Shown piece by piece: positions 44,976-51,711 of a stretch of 64,000 nucleotides of DNA. A program made the position numbers and the translations under genes. The notes beneath the pieces were generated by a model, which did no database searches, had not been told where the DNA came from, and saw nothing but the letters and a program-made list of their open reading frames with translations. Positions within the stretch are counted from its first letter, which is position 1; each line of letters starts with the position of its first letter. Source of the stretch: Thiorhodococcus minor (GTDB lineage: Bacteria > Pseudomonadota > Gammaproteobacteria > Chromatiales > Chromatiaceae); assembly GCF_010820565.1 (NCBI RefSeq), contig NZ_JAAIJQ010000016.1, positions 1 to 64,000 of the forward strand, read 5' to 3'.

Positions 44976-46270
44976 ACGACAAGGTCCACAGCTGCTCTTT
45001 TTGCGGGGCGCAGCAAGCCCCGGAAACCCCGCTGATCGCGGGTATCGAGGGTCACATCTGCGAGGCCTGCGTCGGCCTGGCCCATCAAGTCATTAGCAGC
45101 TGGGGACGTGCCCGAGCACTGACGGGACCGCTCAAATCCCCGCCCAAGCCGATCGAGATCAAGGAGCACCTGGACCGCTACATCATTGGCCAGGAGGCCG
45201 CCAAGGAGACCCTATCGGTCGCCGTCTACAACCACTACAAGCGCCTCGCCGTCGAGGCGAGCAATCCCAAACGCTCGCTCGAGGACGACGATCGCGTCGA
45301 GATCGACAAGTCGAACATCCTGCTCCTCGGCCCCTCGGGGACGGGAAAGACCCTGCTCGCGAGCACGCTGGCGCGCATCGTCGGCGTCCCCTTCGTGATC
45401 GCGGACGCCACCACGCTGACGCAGGCAGGCTATGTGGGCGAGGACGTCGAGAGCATCCTCGCCCGTCTCTTGGACGCCGCCAACGGCAACCGCGAGGTCG
45501 CCGAATGGGGCATGGTCTACATCGACGAGGTCGATAAGCTCGCCCGCCAGGGCGAGACCGCCCACGGCACACGCGATGTCTCCGGCGAGGGCGTGCAGCA
45601 GGCGCTGCTGAAGCTGGTCGAGGGGACGCAGGTGAAGCTCGGCGGCAAGGGCCGCAAGGACGGCAGCGAGCCAGCGCTCATCGATACCCGCAACATCCTC
45701 TTCGTCGTCGGCGGTGCCTTCGCCGGGCTTGAGCAGGTGCTGAAGCGCCGCCGCAACGAGGGCGGCTTCGGGATCGGCTTCCACGCCGAGCCAGCCTCGG
45801 ACGACAGCGCGGAGAAGCGCGACCCCGATCTCTACCGCGAGACCCATCCGGACGACCTACGCCAGTTCGGCTTGATTCCTGAGTTCATCGGCCGCTTCCC
45901 GGTCATCGTCGGGCTGCACGATCTGGATGAGGCCGCCTTGGTGAGAATCCTCACCGAGCCCAAGAATGCGCTGGTCCGCCAGTATCAGCAGCTTTTCAAA
46001 TTCGAGGGTGTCGCGCTGGAATTCACCACGGACGCGCTCGCCGCCATCGCGCACAAGGCGATCGAGCGAGGAACCGGGGCACGCGGCCTGCGCAGCGTGC
46101 TGGAATCATTGCTACAGCGGCCGATGTTTCAACTGCCGTCGCTCGAGGGTGTCCTTAGCTGCCGGGTAGGCGTGGAAGCTGTCCTCGGCGTCGGCGAGGT
46201 CGAGTGGTGCTATGCCGAATGCGAGGCGGAAGGAGAAACGGAAGGCGCACGGGCCGAGGCTGGCGCATAG
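44972..46270 (+). CDS. clpX: Nif-linked ClpX ATPase (ClpX2-like)
   Basis: This 432-residue AAA+ unfoldase has a zinc-binding N-domain (Cys8, Cys11, Cys30 and Cys33 in CSFCGAQ...CEAC), Walker A GPSGTGKT, Walker B VYIDEVDK, and the C-terminal AIERGTGARGLRSVLE sensor-2. It resembles housekeeping ClpX, but its C-terminal tail is acidic and unusual. In Azotobacter vinelandii a second ClpX in the same position (after nifM) affects NifB and NifEN turnover. The start overlaps the nifZM stop (ATGA). It would need ClpP from elsewhere. Confidence 0.93.
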   Translation: MNDKVHSCSFCGAQQAPETPLIAGIEGHICEACVGLAHQVISSWGRARALTGPLKSPPKPIEIKEHLDRYIIGQEAAKETLSVAVYNHYKRLAVEASNPKRSLEDDDRVEIDKSNILLLGPSGTGKTLLASTLARIVGVPFVIADATTLTQAGYVGEDVESILARLLDAANGNREVAEWGMVYIDEVDKLARQGETAHGTRDVSGEGVQQALLKLVEGTQVKLGGKGRKDGSEPALIDTRNILFVVGGAFAGLEQVLKRRRNEGGFGIGFHAEPASDDSAEKRDPDLYRETHPDDLRQFGLIPEFIGRFPVIVGLHDLDEAALVRILTEPKNALVRQYQQLFKFEGVALEFTTDALAAIAHKAIERGTGARGLRSVLESLLQRPMFQLPSLEGVLSCRVGVEAVLGVGEVEWCYAECEAEGETEGARAEAGA

Positions 46271-46274
46271 AGCG

Positions 46275-46300
46275 CGAGCCGGCGTTGCGGCGCCGGCTCG
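46275..46300 (+). terminator. GC hairpin after the nif-linked clpX
   Basis: CGAGCCGGCG and CGCCGGCTCG form a perfect 10-bp stem around TTGCGG, directly after the stop codon. There is no T-tract. The next gene is convergent, so it may serve as a bidirectional block. Confidence 0.5.
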
Positions 46301-46384
46301 GGGAAGAGGTATCCAATCTCCCGGTTGAGCTGGGGGATTGGCAATGCTGCTGATCGCCGCCAGCGCTCCGGCTGGCGGCCCGCA

Positions 46385-46834
46385 TCAAGCCACCTGCTTG
46401 TCATCGCCACCCTCGAGCTTGCGGAGCAAGGGGTATAGATGCTCCGTCTCGCGCTGAATGCGATCCATCACCAGGGCGAACATCTGCTCGGTATCCTGCA
46501 GGAACGAGCTATAGTCGCTGATGGTGAGCGCATGGCGTTTCTGCGAGCACCACTCCTTGACGTAGGCCCCGAAAATGCGCTTGATCTCGGTCGATCCAGA
46601 TAGGAAGCGATTGGCGGTGTTCTTGACCTTTTGGTCCGGATAGGAAATGAGCGCACCGCAGATATCGCGATCCACCAGCTCCATGTGCTCGCGAATCCGG
46701 TTGGTAAGATCGAAGAAGACGTCGCAGGCGACATCTGTGTCGCACATGGAGCGCTCGCGGACCAGATAGAGAAAGACGTTCGACAGCTCCGTAATCTTAT
46801 GGTTCTGAGCGTGCAATTGCGCAAAAGCGACCAT
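46385..46834 (-). CDS. Hemerythrin-like (HHE) protein
   Basis: The 149-residue protein is a four-helix bundle candidate with His and Glu/Asp residues spaced as in HHE domains (AQLHAQNHKITEL, REHMELVDRDIC, ETEHLYPLLRKL). Such proteins bind a di-iron centre and sense or store oxygen, NO or iron. Not all canonical ligands can be assigned by eye, so the di-iron state is uncertain. GGAGGAG lies 7-13 bases upstream of the ATG. It is convergent with the nif-linked clpX; a role in protecting nitrogenase from oxygen is inference. Confidence 0.75.
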   Translation of the reverse strand: MVAFAQLHAQNHKITELSNVFLYLVRERSMCDTDVACDVFFDLTNRIREHMELVDRDICGALISYPDQKVKNTANRFLSGSTEIKRIFGAYVKEWCSQKRHALTISDYSSFLQDTEQMFALVMDRIQRETEHLYPLLRKLEGGDDKQVA

Positions 46835-47324
46835 CGTAATACTCCTCCGGTCGGTGGAACGGCAGCCTAAGGATGTTATTGATTCGCTCCGCAGTGGGAG
46901 ACTTTTGTCCTTCAGAGGTGGCTATGGACACAGGCCGTGATTCTGTCCACGACTCCAGCAAACCATAGCGGTCCCGGTATCTTACGCGAAACCTTATCTT
47001 GAATATAGTTTGCGCGCGATCAAGTTTTATTGATACCTCAATGCGGAGCGCATGGGCGCCTCGCTCCCGCACATCCCAAGGCTCGCGTGACTTTATGGGC
47101 ATTCCGGGGGCCGCAGCTCCATGCCGAGCGAGCCCGCGAAGGGCCTTGATCGTCAGTCGGACCGGTAGGGTGGACGAGCGAGAGCGAAGTCCACCGAATC
47201 CCGCGCCGGCGTTGGTAGACTGCGCGGCGCTCGTCCACCCTTGCGGGACGCCGGGCCAATGGATGAGCGACGCCCGCGAAGCGAGGGGCCTTGTCGCAAG
47301 TGGTGGCGGTGGCACCAACGCGAG
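46835..47324. other. Intergenic region between the hemerythrin-like and hydrolase genes
   Basis: These 490 bases hold the leader of the hemerythrin-like gene (minus strand), an A/T-rich stretch with an ATCAA-N6-TTGAT inverted repeat (47020-47035), and a GTAGGGTGGAC-family repeat (47165-47241). No gene is recognised. Confidence 0.55.
47165..47241. repeat. GTAGGGTGGAC repeat, copy E (two-arm form)
   Basis: GTAGGGTGGAC (47165-47175) has its partner GTCCACCCT at 47233-47241. Inner arms GCGAAGTCCACC and GGTAGACTGCGC fit copy B in inverted layout. This is the best-preserved two-arm copy. Confidence 0.8.
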
Positions 47325-48902
47325 TCAAGCCCCGACCAGAGGAAACGTGACTGCCGTCGCCACCGCGAAGGCGATCGCGCTCGCAACGGCCCCAACGAAA
47401 GGATGCTGGGTGCGTCTGTACACCCAGCCGCTCATCAAGCCGTAGACGACGAAGAAGACCAGGATCGCCGGCACGATGATGATCAGGAAGAACAGCTCGT
47501 TGAGATTCAGCATGACCGCCAACAGCAATGACAGCAGAAAGAGCACCTTGGTGAGGACATCGCCCCCCCTGGCCGCACCCTCGCCGCGCGTGAGCCATTC
47601 GTTCGCCATGAAGTAGGCGAGTGTCCCGCCGAGCATTGCCGCCACGACCCAGATGCGCTCGAGACCTGGCAGCAAGGCAGTGACGAAGCTGTCCGTGGAA
47701 ACCCCGAATGCCAAGGTGAAATAGGCGGCCGTCACCACAGTCGCCAGCACATAGCCCCGCAAGCGAGGCTCCGGGCTTTGGGTCTTCTGCACAGAGAAGG
47801 GGCCAGCGCGCAGCGCCCAAAGTCCGAGCGCGGTCAGCGCCCCATAGACCCCGAAATGCAGGGCCAAATAGTCCCCGATCAGCACGGGCAAGAAGTCGGT
47901 CGGGAGCTTCCAGAGGATGAGGGGGGTGAGCACCGCCGGCGCGATGGCGATCGGCAGCAGGCGCCGCCAGGGCAGACCGGCCCCCGTCGGGCGCTCGGCA
48001 ACCCGGGGCAAGAGGCGCGACAATGGCCAGGCGAGGCCGACCAGCCCGAGGTAGAGCAGGCCGAGCCAAGGCCCGCGCTTGTCGATGAAGCCGCCACCAC
48101 TGCGCCCGAAGGTCTGGTCGAGCCAGTCGAGCGCGGCGCTGAGGCCTTCGCTGGCGTAGAGCACGCCGATGTGCTCGACGCCTCCGGCCAGCAGCAAGCG
48201 GCGCCCGGTGCCGTCGCCCAGGCTTCCCAGGGTCACTCCGGGCTCGGCGGCTCCGTCGCGCCCGTCCGACAAGACCTCCATCCCCTGACGATGCAGCATT
48301 TCTGGCTCGAGCGCCCCGTAGATCAGGAGCAGATTGGGCAGGTTGGCGGTTTGCGTATCCTCGGCCAGGTAGGGCGAGAGCAGCACCAAGGCGGAGACCT
48401 GGTCGGGATGCGCCAGGGCATAGCGTGCCAGGACATCCCCGGCCATCGAGTGTCCAACCAGGGCGAGACGCCCATCCGCCCCAGGCTGCGACAAAGCCAG
48501 GTCCACCGCGGGCCCTAGGGCATTGAGCAAGATCCGCAACCGCTTCTCCTGGTCCATCAGGCTCGACACGAAGGGATCCGCATTGCGCCCGTGGCCAGGA
48601 AAATCGAAGGTGACCACAATGTAGCCGGCGCGCGCCAGCGTCGTCGCGTAGGGCTGCATCAGCTGCTGGGATCCGGCGAATCCGTGCGCGATGACGACCG
48701 CAGGTGCCGCGCGCGCCTCGAGCGGCCGGTAGACCGTCAGTGGAAGCTGGCCGATCCGCTCAGACTGCACTTGCAGACCCTGCGTCGCTTGGCCCAGCTG
48801 CCATAGCCCGACGCAAATAGCCGCAATGGCTACGACCGCAACGGCCGTGGACGCGCGGCCAGCCCAAGACGCATCTAGCAGTTTTCTCGAGACAGCGAGC
48901 AA
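47325..48902 (-). CDS. Alpha/beta hydrolase fused to a C-terminal membrane domain
   Basis: This 525-residue protein has one N-terminal membrane segment (about residues 20-36), then an alpha/beta-hydrolase domain (VVIAHGFAGSQQ oxyanion region and nucleophile elbow VGHSMAG near residue 150). About seven further transmembrane segments run from residue 285 to the end. The catalytic Asp and His candidates are DGTG/VEHIGVLYA. A membrane-fused hydrolase could act on lipids or envelope substrates in the periplasm; none can be named. It is monocistronic in context. Confidence 0.8.
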   Translation of the reverse strand: MLAVSRKLLDASWAGRASTAVAVVAIAAICVGLWQLGQATQGLQVQSERIGQLPLTVYRPLEARAAPAVVIAHGFAGSQQLMQPYATTLARAGYIVVTFDFPGHGRNADPFVSSLMDQEKRLRILLNALGPAVDLALSQPGADGRLALVGHSMAGDVLARYALAHPDQVSALVLLSPYLAEDTQTANLPNLLLIYGALEPEMLHRQGMEVLSDGRDGAAEPGVTLGSLGDGTGRRLLLAGGVEHIGVLYASEGLSAALDWLDQTFGRSGGGFIDKRGPWLGLLYLGLVGLAWPLSRLLPRVAERPTGAGLPWRRLLPIAIAPAVLTPLILWKLPTDFLPVLIGDYLALHFGVYGALTALGLWALRAGPFSVQKTQSPEPRLRGYVLATVVTAAYFTLAFGVSTDSFVTALLPGLERIWVVAAMLGGTLAYFMANEWLTRGEGAARGGDVLTKVLFLLSLLLAVMLNLNELFFLIIIVPAILVFFVVYGLMSGWVYRRTQHPFVGAVASAIAFAVATAVTFPLVGA

Positions 48903-49096
48903 GATCGGCTCCTTAACTGAGCGCCAGCGGCGCGATCACACATCATGAATCGGCAGCCGCGCTGCCACCAGTGCACTCAGACCGCGCCCCTCCGTCAATA
49001 CAAAGCTTTGAATCGAGAGCTGGCGGCTGCGATGGGGGTTCTAGGTTAAACTCGACACTGAGCAGAGATAGAATCCTCATTCGGAGCAATCAAGCC

Positions 49097-49300
49097 ATGC
49101 TGGACAAGAAGCTACTCGACATCCTGGTCTGCCCTGTGACCAAGGGCCCGCTCGTCTTCGACCGCGACAGGGCGGAGCTCATCTCGCTCTCCGCGCAGCT
49201 CGCCTACCCCATTCGTGACGACATCCCCGTGATGCTCGAAGAGGAGGCCCGCCACCTTTCGCTGGAAGAAATGGACAGCTACCGCGAGGCGGCACGCTAG
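49097..49300 (+). CDS. Trm112-family zinc-ribbon-like small protein
   Basis: This 67-residue protein is a bacterial Trm112/YcaR type: [46 protein letters not shown]. The family fold resembles the eukaryotic methyltransferase activator Trm112, but the Zn-binding Cys set is reduced here (a single CP). In many bacteria the gene lies with kdsB or lpxK; here it is alone. The ATG at 49097 is the first with family sequence. Confidence 0.9.
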   Translation: MLDKKLLDILVCPVTKGPLVFDRDRAELISLSAQLAYPIRDDIPVMLEEEARHLSLEEMDSYREAAR

Positions 49301-49537
49301 CCAACACAGACCCGACAGCGGCGCCCAAGCGAGCGGACCTGGCGCATGAGGCCGGCCGCAACCGCTCGATCTCGCCTCGGATGTTCCGAAGTGACCGCGC
49401 GAGGTCGCACAAGCAAGCCCTTGGAGACAAGCCGACAAGCAAGCACCCACAAGCTCGGAGCCGGCCCACGCCGATCCCCCTCGGGGGCAGAGCGCTCTGC
49501 CGCTTAGAGCCGGGCCGAATCCGGCTCCCCGAGGACG

Positions 49538-50707
49538 GTGCCGAGGTTGCGATTGACCGATCTCCTTCCCAGACCGCGGACAAGACGGGCTCGAGAGGCC
49601 CTCGCCGTCCAGATCGAGCAAGCCTACGCGCAGCTCCGCACCTCGCTGACCGTCAATATCCTCAATGGCCTCATCGTCGTCCTCATCTTCTGGGACGTCC
49701 TCGGCCCACGCCGCCTCCTCGCCTGGCTGCTCGCCCTCTACGCGGTCACCCTGCTCAGATATCTCGTACTGCGCGAATTCGAGGCACCGGCGAAGCGCTC
49801 CCGACAAAGCCACCTAGATTGGGGCTCGCTCTTCATGCTCGGCGCCTTGGCATCCGGACTCGTCTGGGGTACGGCCGGCATCGTCCTCTTCCACCCGACC
49901 TCGGTGGCGCATCAGATCTTCCTGGCCTTCGTTCTCGGAGGCATGATCGCGGGCGCTCTACCACTGCTTTCAGCCATCGTCCCGGCCTTTCCCCTGTTCG
50001 CGATCCCAGTCGCCATCCCGATCATGCTCGAGCTCGCGACCGCCGGGACGCGGCTGCACCTGACCATGGCGCTGCTCGTCCTCATCTTCCTAGTCGCCAT
50101 GCTCGTCTCGTCGGCGCGCTTCAGCCGCGTCTTCCGCGAGTCGATCGAGCTTCGCATCAAGCTGAGCTCATCCATCAAGGAGAAAGAGCAAGAGGCCTTG
50201 CTGGCGCGGATCGACACGCTCACCGGCATCGCCAACCGCCGGCTGTTCGATGAAGCCCTCGCGAGCGAATGGAGACGCGCTCAGCGCACGGAAACCCGCC
50301 TGTCCCTGCTGATCGCGGACATCGATCACTTCAAGCGCTACAACGACCAGCTCGGACACCCGGCGGGCGACGCCTGCCTCAAGAAGGTGGCCGCCTCCAT
50401 GGCCACCGCCGCCCGCCGTCCGGGCGACCTCGCCGCACGCATCGGCGGCGAGGAGTTCGCCTTCATCCTGCCCAATACGGGCTATCGCGACGCCGGGGCG
50501 ATCGCCGAGCGCATCCGCGAGGACATCCTGGCGCTGCAGATCCCACACCCCGCCTCGCCCATCTCGGACTGCGTCACCATCAGCCTCGGCGTCGCCGAGC
50601 TCAGGCCGAAAGCAGGCACATCGCCACAGGCCCTTATCCAGGCCGCCGACGACGCCCTCTATCGCGCCAAGAGCCAGGGACGCAACCAGGTCGTTGCCAC
50701 GGCCTAG
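49538..50707 (+). CDS. Membrane-bound diguanylate cyclase (GGDEF)
   Basis: This 389-residue protein starts at GTG, has about six transmembrane segments (residues 35-215), and ends in a GGDEF domain (from DTLTGIANRRLFDEAL). The active site is GGEEF, preceded by an RPGD I-site five residues upstream, so c-di-GMP product inhibition is expected. It would make c-di-GMP in response to a membrane signal. The stop codon overlaps that of a convergent 39-codon ORF by two bases. Confidence 0.92.
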   Translation: MPRLRLTDLLPRPRTRRAREALAVQIEQAYAQLRTSLTVNILNGLIVVLIFWDVLGPRRLLAWLLALYAVTLLRYLVLREFEAPAKRSRQSHLDWGSLFMLGALASGLVWGTAGIVLFHPTSVAHQIFLAFVLGGMIAGALPLLSAIVPAFPLFAIPVAIPIMLELATAGTRLHLTMALLVLIFLVAMLVSSARFSRVFRESIELRIKLSSSIKEKEQEALLARIDTLTGIANRRLFDEALASEWRRAQRTETRLSLLIADIDHFKRYNDQLGHPAGDACLKKVAASMATAARRPGDLAARIGGEEFAFILPNTGYRDAGAIAERIREDILALQIPHPASPISDCVTISLGVAELRPKAGTSPQALIQAADDALYRAKSQGRNQVVATA

Positions 50708-50823
50708 GCAGGGGAGCAGGGGCGCGCCAGGTGGCGCCCCGCGGCGAGCAGCACCAGAATCGCACCCAGCGCGAAGATGCCGGCCCCGAAGGGCCGCGGC
50801 CGCCGGCCTCGCTCCCGGCTCAT
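50704..50823 (-). CDS. 39-residue membrane microprotein coupled to cytochrome b561
   Basis: The ORF reads MSRERGRRPRPFGAG followed by a hydrophobic helix IFALGAILVLLAAG and ends HLARPCSPA. The basic N-terminus and single helix fit a type II small membrane protein. Its ATG overlaps the stop of the upstream cytochrome b561 gene (ATGA), typical of translational coupling, and it has a high-GC codon pattern like the rest. It could be a small partner subunit of the cytochrome. It is too short for certainty. Confidence 0.5.
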   Translation of the reverse strand: MSRERGRRPRPFGAGIFALGAILVLLAAGRHLARPCSPA

Positions 50824-51407
50824 TGCGCCTTCTCGCGCTTGTCGCCGGTGATCATGGCGCCGATCAGATTCTCCTGGTGCGCCATGCTGGAAAAGAGCAC
50901 CCCGGCCAGGTGGGCAAGCACCAGCCCGAGCGACAGGAAGGCGAAGAATTCGTGCACCTCCTCGAGCGCCTCATTCTCGTAGCCGTGCGCGTCCGCGAGA
51001 GAGAGCCCCGTGAGCCCGGTCAAGCCGACGGACAGGATGAGCGCGAGGATCATGGCGCCGCCGGCCGGGTTGTGCCCGAGATAGCGTGGGGCGCGAAAGG
51101 CGATGGCATCCTTGAGATAGGCGAGCACGGCGCGGGGGCCGCGGACGAAATCGGTGAAACGGGCATGGCGCGCTCCGATCACACCCCAGACGAGCCGCAC
51201 CGCGAGGAGCCCAAGGACCAGATAGCCGGCCCAGATGTGCAGGCCCATGACTTCGTCCTCGGTCACGAAGGCCACCGCGAAGGCGGCGACCAGCGTCCAG
51301 TGGAAGACCCGCACCAAGGGGTCCCAGACGCGGACCTTACCTGTGCCCGGGGAAGAGTGGTCGATTGTGCGCTCTGCTCCGGCCGGAGCTTGCGTGGATG
51401 TCGTCAT
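50820..51407 (-). CDS. Cytochrome b561-type membrane protein
   Basis: The 195-residue protein has four transmembrane helices and begins with VRVWDPLVRVFHWTLV, typical of the Ni/Fe-hydrogenase type b-cytochrome family. Candidate heme ligands are His36, His57, His152 and His166. It would pass electrons between the quinone pool and a periplasmic partner such as a c-type cytochrome. The partner is not adjacent. A 39-residue ORF follows, overlapping its stop. Confidence 0.9.
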   Translation of the reverse strand: MTTSTQAPAGAERTIDHSSPGTGKVRVWDPLVRVFHWTLVAAFAVAFVTEDEVMGLHIWAGYLVLGLLAVRLVWGVIGARHARFTDFVRGPRAVLAYLKDAIAFRAPRYLGHNPAGGAMILALILSVGLTGLTGLSLADAHGYENEALEEVHEFFAFLSLGLVLAHLAGVLFSSMAHQENLIGAMITGDKREKAQ

Positions 51408-51711
51408 GAGTCAATTACCTCGGCGAATCGTTGTCCTGCGGGATCACGGCCGATATTGCCGCGTGTCGAGGCGTAGATTAGTGCCGAGGCACTGACCGAT
51501 GCCTATCGGCCGTTGTCAGCGTTCGGTCAGGGGGGAAAGGCAGTGGGCAGTGGGCAGTGGGCAGTGGGATGCTAGCGAGCCTTCAGCGCGCGATCCTCCG
51601 AGGTGCCTGGAGCAGAGGATGCGCGCCAACAGCTACCGAGCATGACTGCCGCCGATTCGCATCAGGTCCAGGCCAGGCCCCAGAGGAGAGAGGCGCCGAG
51701 CAGACGCGCGC
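51408..51711. other. Intergenic region with a short tandem repeat
   Basis: No gene is credible here. GGCAGTG is repeated four times at 51539-51566. The rest includes the leader of the cytochrome gene (minus strand). Confidence 0.55.

Noticed and set aside
47020-47035. FNR/Anr box upstream of the hemerythrin-like gene
   Set aside because: The half-sites are in inverted order (ATCAA...TTGAT) with six bases between, not TTGAT-N4-ATCAA. It is only recorded as an inverted repeat.
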